Of a stretch of DNA of 64,000 nucleotides, positions 32,077 to 42,178 are shown piece after piece (the stretch's first letter is position 1; each line of letters starts with the position of its first letter). Both the position numbers and the translations under genes were made by a program. This DNA comes from Entamoeba invadens IP1. Lineage: Eukaryota; Evosea; Mastigamoebida; Endamoebidae. Where the stretch lies: assembly GCF_000330505.1 (NCBI RefSeq), contig NW_004443506.1, positions 154,818-218,817 of the forward strand, read 5' to 3'. Below the pieces are notes generated by a model. It was not told the DNA's origin. It was given only the letters and a program-made list of their open reading frames with translations, and made no database searches.

Positions 32077-33449
32077 ATGCCTCAAAAACTTGAATTTCAA
32101 GGAACTTGGGCCTCAAACTGTTTTTTAGCATCTGAAAAAGAATTGATGAGCAAACCTGCCCCAGAGAAGAAGAAGGACAAGAAGCGCTGGTTTTTCAAGA
32201 AGTCGAAAAAAGAGGAAGATTTTCTGATCAGTGAGCCGATGGATTTCAAACAGACTCAACACGTCTATTTAGGAGAAGCTGGTCTTCAAGGACTTCCCCC
32301 CGAGTGGACAGCGCGACTTAAAAAGGGAGGAGTATCTGACAAAGACATAGCCGAGCACAAAGAAGTGTGTGGGCAAATAGCCAAAATTGAAGTTGACCAA
32401 GGTGCGAAGAGTCGGTTATGTAATGCGAAGAGTGAAGAGAAAGAGGAAGTGATAGATTTAAAGAGTTTTACAACGCAAAGTGATCCCGACGAGAATTACG
32501 AGAACCTTGCGAAGATGGAAAATGGTGATGAAGATGAGTATATGGCAACTCGGAAGAGTGATGGGTTAGAAGTTTCACTTCGTCGGATAGGGGTGACTGA
32601 TAAGAACAAGAAAGTGATAGTTCGCGAGGTATCTGTTTTAAAGAAGTGTTCTAATGAGAACATCTTGAAGTATGTTGAGTGTTATTTGATTAATGATATG
32701 TTATGGTTAGTCACCGAATTAATGGATTTCGGCGAATTAACGAATTTAATCGACTTACATCAATCCCTTCCAATGCTAGAAATGCATATCGCTTATGTTA
32801 TGGACCATTTGGTCGATGCTTTGTGTTATATTCACTCAATCGGATATATCCACAGAGACATCAAATCAGATAATTTACTCGTCAAAAAAGATGGCATCAT
32901 TAAATTGGCCAATTTCGGTTCAGTCGCCTTCGTCGATGAAAAACATCCAACAAGAAATTCAGTCATCGGAACGCCTTTTTGGATGTCTCCAGAAGTTTGT
33001 TATTTGTATATGGCTTTTAACTAATAAGAAATAACTTTGGTAGTATAGTTAAAATATAATTTGATCTATAGTTAATCCGCTCAATGGACTACGGAAATAA
33101 AGTCGACACGTGGTCACTCGGTGTCACCTGTTTTGAGTGCGCCCATGGTGCTCCCCCTTATATCGATTTACCACCAATGAAAGCAATGCTTCAAATCACT
33201 ACAAAAGGGATGCCTGACCTCGAAGGACAGTGGTCCGACAATTTTAAGAAATTCTTTGGCGATTGTTGCCAAAGTGATGTCGAAAAGAGACCAACCGAAA
33301 CTCAACTCAAAAATTACGAATTCTTAAAGGAAAAATGTACGAAAGAGGAATTTGCAGATCTCGTCAAAAAAGCAGTCGTTTTGGTCGATGAAGAAAAAGA
33401 TGACGATGGACTCCCAACAAATGAGGAGCAAGAAAAACAGGAGATATAA
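32077..33449 (+). CDS. PAK-like pseudokinase with CRIB domain, two exons
   Basis: Exons 32077-32994 and 33072-33449; the 77-bp intron starts GTTTGT and ends CTATAG, phase 0. The product has 431 aa. A basic N-terminus precedes a CRIB motif at about 51-90 (ISEPMDF, QHVYLG, GLPPEW) for binding Rac/Cdc42. The kinase domain follows the PAK order but catalytic parts are altered: the Gly-rich loop is missing (MENGDEDEYM), the VAIK lysine is Arg169 (VSLRR), and DFG is N279-F-G. HRDIKSDN (259-266) and GTPFWMSPE are kept. So it should bind small GTPases but probably lacks phosphotransfer. An ATG at 32054 starts an overlapping 24-codon upstream frame. A later ATG (residue 24) is another possible start. 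Confidence 0.85.
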
Positions 33450-33582
33450 AATGATAATGGACGTTTTTGTGATTTAATTTTACTACTATGTTATACTATA
33501 ATTTATAGTATTTTATTATTATATTATTATTATAAAAATCAAAAAATAGGTATAGTTGTATAAAACTAATAAAAATAGTAAA

Positions 33583-35169
33583 TTAATTCGCATTTCGCCA
33601 CCACCTCAAAATCTCGTGTTGTCGATCTTTAATCATTTTTTGTACCGAAAACGATTGGAGATTTTCGATGAGAGAATTTGCGGCGGTTTCTTCTGATTTC
33701 CCAAGCAAAAAGGCTTTTGCAATACAATCAGAGACAGATTCCTCATTGAACTCTTGATCAAACAAAAACGAAAGATTTATTATTCTCAAAATCATTCCAA
33801 CTTTTCGACGCAAAACGATAAAGCCCTCACAACTCGTTTTGACAAATGCATCCCACCCATTCATTTCTTCACCAATCGAGACCGTGAACTTTTTAAGTTC
33901 GTTTCTCACACAATTCGGAACGGCAAACCGATTTGCGTCAAAATGTGGGCGGCGATTGAGTAAATATCCAAAATCAATCTGAAAAAAGGTCCCATTGTCA
34001 ATCTCAAATTTCATATTCTCAAGATGTCTATCACGAAGACCAATTATATATCCGCCGACAAATCTCTTTGTTAATTTTCTATATTATAGTCGATAGTTTC
34101 ATTCTCATCTCTTTTAACCATTAATTATAAGTAAAAATATTAACATAACGAGTAAAAACAAAGCCACAAACCCACCCGCAAGTGTCTCGATGATTTTCTC
34201 TTTTTTACTCAACGACCAAAGTGAGATGTTGACTTTACTTGCGCACGTTTCGCAATGAAGTCCATAAAGCATTTCAAGTTCTCTCCCGTCAATACAAGCG
34301 GTCGAGTTCTTGTGCGTTTCGCAATTAACAAAAGTGTCGGGATTACCGCGAATCTCGATTAGACCGCTATTATTGAAAGGAATCACTTGATATGTTGCTG
34401 CAATGGGATAGATGTGAGCATGTTCGGAAGACTTGAAAAGGGTGTGCGACGACCAAATCGCGTTGAAAACGGTGAACGAAAGTTGTGCGGCGGTATCCGT
34501 TCGAAGGTCATCTCCCTCTTTGTAAAGATAATTGAACTTATGTACACTTTGCGTTTTGTCATCGAAAAAGTGAAACTCGAGCTGAATTGGGCGGAGTGTT
34601 GACGTATACCGTTTCACAGGACAAATCTTGATAAGTTTCCCTTTTCCAAAAAAGTAATCTGAAATATCAAGTTCTAGTGGTGGAACGAGCAGGACGTCTG
34701 GGGATAGATAAAGGCTGGAAAACCAGAGCAATATCTGTGTCAGCTTGGTTGTCATTTCCTCCACCTTTTGAGACTTGTCAGAAAGAGTGGAAATAAGACT
34801 TACCAAACCACACTCAAAGGAATTGGAAGTCTTCAACCCCAAACTGCTTACCCGCTTCTCGGAATATTTTTTGAAATCTTCGGAACAACAAAAACAACAA
34901 TTGACATTCTTGTGAAGTAGCATCAAACGAAATAACACCCTGTCGTTCCGCTGAGCGCACTGAGTAATTTCGTTAAAAAGGCTGTTTTTGTACTGACCCC
35001 TTTCTTGACTTGTTATGTAAAATATAATTAAAGGGAGAAACTGGATAAATCCCGACTCATTGGCATCAAGAAAACTTGTTAGTGAATCAGGTTCCAGGTC
35101 TCCCATCGAAACGTGATCTAAAAAGTCAAGCAATTTTTCATTGTGTTTTGCTTTGTTTATTTCTTCCAT
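33583..35169 (-). CDS. Phosphatidylinositol 3/4-kinase, two exons
   Basis: Exon 1 35169-34172, exon 2 34078-33583; the 93-bp intron starts GTTTGT and ends ATATAG, phase 2. The join gives 497 aa. Residues about 1-110 are helical, like the lipid-kinase accessory domain. The catalytic domain contains RPIQLEF, then YKEGDDLRTDTAAQL, NNSGLIEIRGN, the loop GLRDRHLEN and IDFGYLL, which are the hallmark order of PI3K/PI4K enzymes. The DRH and DFG residues are present, so it should be active. The size and helical region fit a PI4K-beta or small PI3K; I cannot choose. It makes phosphoinositides for trafficking and motility. The two halves look like separate genes until the intron is removed. Confidence 0.85.
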
Positions 35170-35468
35170 TTTTTCCAGTTTTTAAGTTTTTCTTAATTCT
35201 TTTTTTCACCACTTTTTATTAAATCTTTATATAACTATTGTTATAATAAAATTAATATATAAAGTATAGTACAGAACCAGAGCTTTCAAAAGAAAACAAT
35301 GTATTATGAAATTGTTAAAATTTATCAATATAAAGTAATACAACCAATAAACAACAATTACACAGTAAAAAAGGTAGTTAATTACTAGTAACATTTTTGC
35401 TATAATTAATAGTATTTTTTACAACCCCAAATAGTACATTAAACACGATTAAACTATTAGCAAGAAGT

Positions 35469-36005
35469 TCACACGAATTGAGCGACAACGAAATTTTTAG
35501 GGGTGAATCGAGTTGGGAAATGTGAACCAGACAAACAGTTAAGTCTTCCGCCATAGTTGTACCAATGTTGATCGCACCAAGCCATCGTCTTTTTATCTTC
35601 GACCCAAATACTCATCTCATTACCAAAAGCAAAGAGATAGTCCTGCCCATCATCATACAACTCAAATGCTCTTCCCTTTTCACCTTCGAATATAGGGAAT
35701 CGACACATCCCTTCCAATCGCCCATTTGAACGTAATGAGAACATAAACGCACCCGGGTCTTCCGTGTAGAAGTTGCGCTTTGCTATTGGACTACTGACAA
35801 ACCCTCCAAAGCGATTGCCATTGGTGTCTTCGGTGATCACCGCTAAGTTCTTTTTTGTAAATACACGCTGCCCAAAAAGTTGATTTGTCTTCCAGGAATC
35901 TATATCAGAGTCAAATATAATCGTGTCGTAATGTAGACCAGTCCACGTCTCAATCTGAAGAGCTTCATCATAGGAAAATATCTCATTCACATCCGCAAAC
36001 GGCAT
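35469..36005 (-). CDS. TLDc-domain protein
   Basis: 178 aa, one exon, ATG start. The whole chain looks like a TLDc fold: TWTGLHYDTIIFDSDIDSW at the start, then VITEDTNGNRFGGFVSS, DPGAFMFSLRSNGRL, AFELYDDGQDYLFAFGNEMSIWV. Entamoeba has many such short TLDc proteins; other eukaryotic members (OXR1, TLDC1) act in oxidative stress and V-ATPase regulation. No signal peptide. A TATA/GAAC promoter is upstream. A related TLD-like protein is encoded at 53643. Confidence 0.8.
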   Translation of the reverse strand: MPFADVNEIFSYDEALQIETWTGLHYDTIIFDSDIDSWKTNQLFGQRVFTKKNLAVITEDTNGNRFGGFVSSPIAKRNFYTEDPGAFMFSLRSNGRLEGMCRFPIFEGEKGRAFELYDDGQDYLFAFGNEMSIWVEDKKTMAWCDQHWYNYGGRLNCLSGSHFPTRFTPKNFVVAQFV

Positions 36006-36030
36006 TCAACGTCGTTTTTTCTTTTTTAAA

Positions 36031-36049
36031 GTTCTTTTGATTTTATACC
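36031..36049 (-). promoter_or_regulatory. TATA/GAAC core promoter of the TLDc gene
   Basis: On the minus strand GGTATAAAATCAAAAGAAC, about 25 bases before the ATG. Same order as at eIF5A and prefoldin. Confidence 0.55.
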
Positions 36050-36528
36050 TCTTTTAATAAATCTATTCTTGTGGATACCTAAAGTTATGTCTTGAGTTAT
36101 TATTATTTACAGTTGAATTTGATTGGTATTACTATAAGTTTTAATTGTTCAATTAATTTGGTTTTTAAAACTCAGAATTTGATGTTAAATCATATTTTTT
36201 AATATAATATATATATTATTATACTATAATAAACATAACTTATATCAATAGTAAATAAAGAATAAGGTATATATTAATATAATACTGGCACTTTAACATT
36301 CAAAATAATTTTGAAGTTATTTAATTGACTTGTTTATATATAGATATATTAAATAATGTTGAAATTATTGTTATTTTAGCCTGTGTATTGTTATGTTCAT
36401 AATAAACTTTTAAAAAATTGGAAATATATTTAATAAAATCGAGATTTCCCGATATTTAAACCACTCATTTTGTGTTCATTGTTATTCGAAATATAGAGAA
36501 GCATGAAAGATTATAAAGAGTGTAAGAA
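36050..36528. other. Intergenic spacer with a dispersed repeat
   Basis: Between the TLDc promoter and tRNA-Gly. Contains repeat copy B (36340-36492) and TA-rich DNA. No protein gene. Confidence 0.65.
36340..36492 (+). repeat. Dispersed intergenic repeat, copy B
   Basis: Second copy of the 18745-18895 repeat, same orientation. It ends 37 bases before tRNA-Gly(UCC). Confidence 0.6.
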
Positions 36529-36599
36529 GCATTTGTGGTCTAAGGGCAGAATTCCACCCTTCCAAGGTGGAGATCCGGGTTCGAGTCCCGGCAAATGCA
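36529..36599 (+). tRNA. tRNA-Gly, anticodon UCC
   Basis: 71-nt cloverleaf. Acceptor arms GCATTTG and CAAATGC, discriminator A at 36599. The anticodon stem is CCACC/GGTGG with loop CTTCCAA, giving anticodon TCC (reads GGA/GGG). The T-arm is CCGGG-TTCGAGT-CCCGG. No intron. A T-run follows. It stands alone here rather than in a tandem tRNA array as in E. histolytica. Confidence 0.97.
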
Positions 36600-36613
36600 T
36601 TTTTTATTTTTAT
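36600..36613 (+). terminator. T-rich RNA polymerase III terminator
   Basis: A run of six T, then A, then five T immediately after the discriminator base of tRNA-Gly. Confidence 0.75.
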
Positions 36614-36726
36614 ATATTTTTAAATAGTATATTATTAGTTTTAAATGAATAGTAATAATTCAATACATTTGAATTAATAGTGAGTGTCATATGAATAGAA
36701 CAAAATAAAACTGAAATAAAAAATAC

Positions 36727-36960
36727 TTAGAATCCCCCTCTCAATCTCAAGACAAGATGGAGTGTGGATTCCTTTTGAATGTTGTAGTCAGAAAGTGTTT
36801 TACCTTCTTCAAGTTGTTTTCCAGCGAAGATGAGTCTCTGTTGGTCTGGTGGAATGCCTTCCTTTTCTTGAATTTTAGCCTTAATAGCATCAATAGAATC
36901 GTTTGGTTCTACCTCCAAGGTGATTGTCTTTCCGGTGAGGGTCTTCACAAATATTTGCAT
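36727..36960 (-). CDS. UBQ: Single-unit ubiquitin
   Basis: 77 aa: one ubiquitin plus a C-terminal Phe after the GG. It is cleaved to free the Gly76 end. All seven acceptor lysines are kept (6, 11, 27, 29, 33, 48, 63). About eight positions differ from the human sequence, clustered at residues 20-32 and at 52/54 ([23 protein letters not shown]), so the helix region is slightly diverged. It is neither a polyubiquitin nor fused to a ribosomal protein. The gene has its own TATA/GAAC promoter. Confidence 0.97.
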   Translation of the reverse strand: MQIFVKTLTGKTITLEVEPNDSIDAIKAKIQEKEGIPPDQQRLIFAGKQLEEGKTLSDYNIQKESTLHLVLRLRGGF

Positions 36961-36980
36961 TGATTTGTTTGTCTTCAGTT

Positions 36981-36998
36981 GTTCCGCCTTTATATACT
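36981..36998 (-). promoter_or_regulatory. TATA/GAAC core promoter of ubiquitin
   Basis: On the minus strand TATATAAAGGCGGAAC, about 20 bases before the ATG. Confidence 0.6.
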
Positions 36999-37350
36999 GT
37001 TTTGATTCTTAATTCCAAACCTCATACATTACACTTAGTATTTTTGATAGTTATTTAATTATAATAGTATAGATTCTTTTTCTATTTGGAGCAAAACTTC
37101 AAAAGGATGTGAGGAACAAATAACAAAAATTTAAAATGTTTTACCGAGTAAATTTTTGTGTATTAAAAATGTTTCGATTGGTAGTAATATTTCAATAAAA
37201 AAAACTAAAATATTAATGGTATAATAATTATTATGGAATAATATTTGTCTAGTTTTGCGACGACAAAAGAAATTATAGTTATTTATATAGTTATTAATTT
37301 ATTATTCAAAAGAATGATAATAAAGTATTGAACAAAAGAACACAACTTGT
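36999..37350. other. AT-rich intergenic spacer
   Basis: About 350 bases between two minus-strand genes; nothing besides AT runs. It should hold the 3' end of the Lys/Glu-rich gene. Confidence 0.65.
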
Positions 37351-39459
37351 TTATGATCGATTTTGTTCCTTTTGAATTTCGTTGATCTGCTTGTCTGTCA
37401 CAATCGCAGCCTCTGTTGTTCCTGTTTTTTCAGTTGCGTAATTATCTGATGGTTCAACAAATGGATTACCAGATTCGTCTGCGAGGGTTTGTGATGTCTT
37501 TTTTTCTTCGTTGATCCCAGTCAACTCTTCCTTCTCTTTAATTTCATCGTCCTTAAAGACGTTATTGTTATTGTTTTTATTGACAATATTGATTGCTGGC
37601 ATGTTAATTGTTGGAGATGTCAATGATATTGGTTTCTCAGATGGCATTTGTTGGATGATGATTGGGCTCTGTTGAGAACTTTGTTGTTGTTGTTGTTGCT
37701 GTTGTTGAACAACGTTCATCATAAAGCTCTGTTGTTGCTGCTGTTGTTGTTGCATCATATTCATCATAGAGGCAAGAGCTGAAGTAGTTGCGTCTGCGTT
37801 TGAAGAACTTCCACTGTTTGATGGTTGTGATGGTGTCACAGGTGTAGGAACAGATGGAGCTGGCATTTGGATATTATTATTAATAGTTGGTGTGAACGTA
37901 CCTGAGCTGACGGTGTTAGTAGGTGAAGCAGTGATAGTAGGAGTTATAGTGTTAGTTGGTGTGTAAGTGTTAGTGGGTGTATAACTCGGGGTATAACTTG
38001 GAGTGAAACTTGGAGTATAACTGATAGCTGGTGATGATTGAGTAGCTCCTGAATTAGATGAAGATGTGCTTGAAGTTGTTGATGAAGTAGAAGAAGGAGT
38101 TTCTTGGTTTCCACCGTTGCTTGAGTTTTGTGTGTTTTGAGTTGTAGATGATTGTGTATTTGTTGATGTCTGAGTTGAAGAAGAAGACGTCGAACTGCTT
38201 CCCGATGCATGTGAAGTTGTAGTAGTAGTACTCCCACTGCTTGATCCATTTGAGTGAGAACACCCGCAGTGTGGGACTGGTAGAGATTGGCAACATTTGC
38301 ATTTACATCCAAGACTCCAATAATATTTCTTCAATTTCTCGTACATCTTTCTTCTTTCTTCCGGACATTTAATTTTATCGAGTTTAGCCATCCATCCATT
38401 CTTCTTTAAATCTTTCTTAAACTTCTTCGCAAACAATTGAGTCAACGCCTTCTTTCCTTTCTTCGCAGCTTTCACAAAGGCAGACTCCAATTTCTTTCCA
38501 AACTTCTTCATGCCTTTAGTAATGGTCTTCACATACTTCTGAACTTTCATCTTCGCTTCAAACTTCTCCAATTTCTTTAAGGATTTTTTACTTGCCTTCT
38601 TCTTTTCTTTCTCCAGTCGTTTCTCTTCTTTTAATAATTTTCTCTTCTCTTTAGTTTCTTTTGCTTTCTGTTTGGCTAAATCTTTCTTTATCTTCTTCTC
38701 TTCTTTCTTAGCTTTTCGTTCCTCCTTTTTAATCTTCTTCTCAGATCTCTTTTTCTCTATCACTTTCTTTCGTTCCTCCTTTTTCGCTTTTCGTTCTTCT
38801 TTTTTAATCTTTTTCTCAGCTTTCTTCTTGTCAATCTTCACTTTCCGCTCTTCTTTCTTTTCTTTCCGTGTTTCTTTGGCAAGTTTCTTTTCCGCTTTTT
38901 TCTCATCAATAGTCTTTTTATGTTCTTCTTTCTGTAACTTCCGCTCTTGTTTCGCCAATTTCTTTTGCTCTTTCTTTTTCTCAATCTTCAATTTATATTC
39001 TTCTTTCTTGTTCTTGCGCTCCTCTTTCTTTACCTTTCGTTCCGCCTTCTTGTTTTTCGCCTTTTCTTTGTTCGCCTTTCGTTCCGCTTTCTCAGCTTTT
39101 TTTGCCTGTTTGGCAGCTTTCTTTTCGGCTCGTTTCGCTTTTGCTTTCTCTTTGTTGACTTTCTTCTCTTCTTTATAATGTTGGACACTCTTCTTTTGAA
39201 TTTTTTTCTCTTTCTTTGCAGTTTTCTTGCTCTCTTTCCGCTTGGGTTTGTCAGATTTTCTAGATGAACGTCGTGATTTATCGTCCATCATATCTTCCCC
39301 AAATTCATCCAAATCAAAGTTCTCTTCTTCCTCTGCTTCTTCCAATTCAAAGTCATCTTCATCCTCCTCAAAGGTGTCGAAGACTAAATCAGATTCATCG
39401 TCAAAATGTTCTGTTGCGATGTTCAACACGAATAACAGAGATAACAGTATCAATTTCAT
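37351..39459 (-). CDS. Secreted Lys/Glu-rich protein with Cys cluster and Ser/Thr- and Gln-rich tail
   Basis: 702 aa from the ATG of MKLILLSLLFVLNIATE, a signal peptide; a longer open frame begins with TTG. The order is: an acidic segment of about 45 residues (EEDEDDFELEE), a 300-residue KEKE tract with imperfect repeats such as KEERKAKKEERKK that should form a long helix, a small Cys cluster (GCKCKCCQSLPVPHCGC) near residue 390, a Ser/Thr-rich region, TPSYTPSYTPT repeats, two poly-Gln runs and a charged tail. The KEKE part recalls the lysine- and glutamate-rich adhesion proteins of Entamoeba; the Ser/Thr-rich part suggests O-glycosylation. It is probably a surface or wall component. No enzyme domain. 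No homology was tested. Confidence 0.7.
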   Translation of the reverse strand: MKLILLSLLFVLNIATEHFDDESDLVFDTFEEDEDDFELEEAEEEENFDLDEFGEDMMDDKSRRSSRKSDKPKRKESKKTAKKEKKIQKKSVQHYKEEKKVNKEKAKAKRAEKKAAKQAKKAEKAERKANKEKAKNKKAERKVKKEERKNKKEEYKLKIEKKKEQKKLAKQERKLQKEEHKKTIDEKKAEKKLAKETRKEKKEERKVKIDKKKAEKKIKKEERKAKKEERKKVIEKKRSEKKIKKEERKAKKEEKKIKKDLAKQKAKETKEKRKLLKEEKRLEKEKKKASKKSLKKLEKFEAKMKVQKYVKTITKGMKKFGKKLESAFVKAAKKGKKALTQLFAKKFKKDLKKNGWMAKLDKIKCPEERRKMYEKLKKYYWSLGCKCKCCQSLPVPHCGCSHSNGSSSGSTTTTTSHASGSSSTSSSSTQTSTNTQSSTTQNTQNSSNGGNQETPSSTSSTTSSTSSSNSGATQSSPAISYTPSFTPSYTPSYTPTNTYTPTNTITPTITASPTNTVSSGTFTPTINNNIQMPAPSVPTPVTPSQPSNSGSSSNADATTSALASMMNMMQQQQQQQQSFMMNVVQQQQQQQQQSSQQSPIIIQQMPSEKPISLTSPTINMPAINIVNKNNNNNVFKDDEIKEKEELTGINEEKKTSQTLADESGNPFVEPSDNYATEKTGTTEAAIVTDKQINEIQKEQNRS

Positions 39460-40212
39460 GTCTATAATATGCTTTTTACAGTTCTCATTCCAATGCAAAT
39501 CTCATCTTGTCATCTCAATACCTTTGCATATTTCTACATTTTTTTATTATTTATTTTGGTTTTATTATAGTAACTGTTGGTAATATATTTGGTATTCATT
39601 ATTGAAGTTTTTTTTAATACTTTTTTCGAATTCTCCTTTTAATCAACAATCTAAAACATAATTAATATATCAATTTATTCATTCAAAATTTCAGGATTAC
39701 TTGTTGGGTTTTATTTTTTAATCTTTTCTTTTTCGGCGAAATCATGTTTCAAAAAAATAATTATTTTTGATTCGGTGTACTTTTGAGTTTGTTTTGTCAA
39801 GACTTTTTTATATTTTTTATTTAATGAAAAATATAGATAAATATTTGTAAAATAACGGGTTCTAATACTAATTTATTATTCGTTTTTTTGTGTAATTGTT
39901 TTATATTCATTGTTTTGCCTCTTTACATATTTTGTTCAAATATTTTTTTTAAATAATCATTTTTAACTATCGATACTGTTTTTATAATTATATTTAAATA
40001 GATTACCCCATAAATAATTACTTTTTTTATAAATATTTATTTTTCAGACTTTTTTAATCTGTTTGGTAAGTTCCATTTATACCACTTTAAAGAATTTTGT
40101 ATTATATTTTTAATATTTTTATAATATATATAATACTACAATAAAAAATAACATATCACTTTAGTCATGTTATTGATGCTTTGAATAACACAATGAATAA
40201 CAAAAAAATGAA
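39460..40212. other. AT-rich intergenic spacer
   Basis: About 750 bases between two minus-strand genes. Long T-runs; no feature seen. Confidence 0.65.
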
Positions 40213-41871
40213 TTAAAGTTCATCCTTCTCTTTCTGTATGTCATCATCTTTCTTCTCATTTTGACTGTCTTCATTTATAAAGTCACTCCCTTTCTTCGAT
40301 TCATCAATTCCATTCACATTCCAGTCTTCATCGATGTTGATGTTCTGTGTATTATTGTCCTCTTGCATTTTCTTAATTAAGTCTTCTATGATTTTATTTG
40401 CTTCTTCACTCTCTTCACTATTTTCTTCCAAATCAAAATCTTCCAAATCTGCGTTTGCAAGCCCTAAATTCTTCATCATTTCGTCAAACTCTCCTTTATA
40501 ATCTTCGGTGATTGTATCTTCACCAACTACTTCAACATGTCCACTGTCTGTTATTCCGTCACACAACTCACTCATTTTGGAAGATAACGCGTCTTGTGTG
40601 ATTAATTTTCCTTCGTTGATTATGACGTTTTGTTTTTTATTATCTTTTGTAGAAAAAATTAGAGCAAAAGGGACTTCGTCGATTTCATAACTTTCGGGTA
40701 ATTCATCGGTGTTCAAATCTAAGAAATAGATCTTTACGTTTTGTAATCGTTTTATTAACGGCTCCACAACTCGCTTTTTGTATGCCCGCAACGTGGCAGC
40801 CACTACAATCATACACTTCTCTTCGTTTTTTATTTTCTCTAATTCATTCGAACTGATTTCATTACTCTCAACAATTTCGTTTTGGTTTCGACTTTTTAAA
40901 TAAGCAGGCACTTTTCCTTCTAAAACATTTTCAATGAAATTTGTGATTCCACTTTTTTCCAAAGTCCCATTATATGGGTATGCCGTTCTTTGATTTTTGT
41001 GTAAAAGTGCGATTGCTGGTGCCTCCTTCAGTCCAAATTTTTCCATCTGTTCGGGGAAGTTAAAAACGTCGAATTTAGTCGCGACCAAAACGTTTCTCTT
41101 TTCTATCGCAATCTCATATATTTCTTTTTCGAGATTGACATCACTCGTTTTGTTATAGAACATCCATAAGAGATATCTATTATTAATATCACTAATATAC
41201 TCTTGGTCAAAATTTGTGAAGATTGGAAAGATATTATTAAAAATAAATTCCTTCATTCCCTCACTTTTCATCTCAAATGTATGAGTAAAGTTATTCATCT
41301 TCTGTGTAATTTTCACAGTATAATTTCGTCCGTTATCTATCGAAAACGAAAATTCTTCTCCAACCGCCGAAACGAAAAATGTTTCTGAATTCCCCGAAAC
41401 CTCAGCTATTTGTTCAAATTCACTCATTTCTTCGATCTCGTTTTTGGTGGAATAAAACACCACAAAAATTCCTTCATTTGTATTTAATAATTCATCCAAT
41501 TCAATTATACTTTTCACTTTTTTAGTCGCGGGGCTGATATAATGAAAAACCCATTCCGTCATAACACTCGTTTGCCACGCTTCCTTATATTCAATTAAAG
41601 GTTCTTTCGGTCGTAATAAAACCATAGCTGGGTCGTTTTCTAATTTGAATAATTCGTGTGATGTCGTCACAAAACTATCTATTTCGGGAAATTCTAGTTT
41701 TAATGCTTCTTGCGTTTTGTTGACTATTCTTTGGAGTTGATTACATTGTGCGGTTAGATCTTTACAAACTACTAATAAAATAGGAATTTGCGGATTGTCT
41801 AAACCTCCCAAATCAAATAACGGCAAGATTGTCGTTCCACAACTCAAGGAAATGAGAAAAAGAATAATCAT
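40213..41871 (-). CDS. ER-resident PDI-like protein without CxxC active sites
   Basis: 552 aa, ATG start. A signal peptide (IILFLISLSCGTTI) and a C-terminal KDEL place it in the ER lumen. Several thioredoxin-like segments are visible: PILLVVCKDLTAQC near the start, GIFVVFYSTKNEIEEM, a b'-type segment (TAYPYNGTLEKSGITNFI, then LEGKVPAYLKS), and a final domain CMIVVAATLRAYKKRVVEP. In each, the CxxC redox site is absent (first domain has Cys-x7-Cys only). The tail is strongly acidic, as in PDI. It is probably a chaperone or scaffold that binds substrates without exchanging disulfides, like ERp27. The PDI-like call depends on fold-pattern reading. Confidence 0.75.
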   Translation of the reverse strand: MIILFLISLSCGTTILPLFDLGGLDNPQIPILLVVCKDLTAQCNQLQRIVNKTQEALKLEFPEIDSFVTTSHELFKLENDPAMVLLRPKEPLIEYKEAWQTSVMTEWVFHYISPATKKVKSIIELDELLNTNEGIFVVFYSTKNEIEEMSEFEQIAEVSGNSETFFVSAVGEEFSFSIDNGRNYTVKITQKMNNFTHTFEMKSEGMKEFIFNNIFPIFTNFDQEYISDINNRYLLWMFYNKTSDVNLEKEIYEIAIEKRNVLVATKFDVFNFPEQMEKFGLKEAPAIALLHKNQRTAYPYNGTLEKSGITNFIENVLEGKVPAYLKSRNQNEIVESNEISSNELEKIKNEEKCMIVVAATLRAYKKRVVEPLIKRLQNVKIYFLDLNTDELPESYEIDEVPFALIFSTKDNKKQNVIINEGKLITQDALSSKMSELCDGITDSGHVEVVGEDTITEDYKGEFDEMMKNLGLANADLEDFDLEENSEESEEANKIIEDLIKKMQEDNNTQNINIDEDWNVNGIDESKKGSDFINEDSQNEKKDDDIQKEKDEL

Positions 41872-42178
41872 CTCTCTTTTACTTTTTAGTTCTTTTTTGA
41901 ATTGTGTGTTTTTTAGAATACAATTTTTTGTTGTTCAAATTCATTAATGAAAAATCAACTTTATTTTTAGTAAATTTCAATTGTAATTTTATTATAATTT
42001 ACTGGTAAATGATAATCATAAAAATTAAGTTAATGTTTGTATGGAAATCGAAAGTGTGTAAGAGCTTCTAAATAATTGTAATTATAAAATTATTATAAAA
42101 TAAACTAGAAAAAAAAGCCCGTCACTCTGTGACGTAACAGTGAACATAAATTCAAAAGCATTTAAAATATCGATTAAA
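41872..42178. other. Short intergenic spacer
   Basis: About 300 bases between two minus-strand genes. GAACTAAAAAG lies upstream of the PDI-like ATG. Nothing else seen. Confidence 0.6.

Noticed and set aside
38672..39583. Long Phe/Ser/Leu-rich frames on the plus strand
   Set aside because: Antisense shadows of the Lys/Glu-rich gene; Lys codons read as Phe on the other strand.
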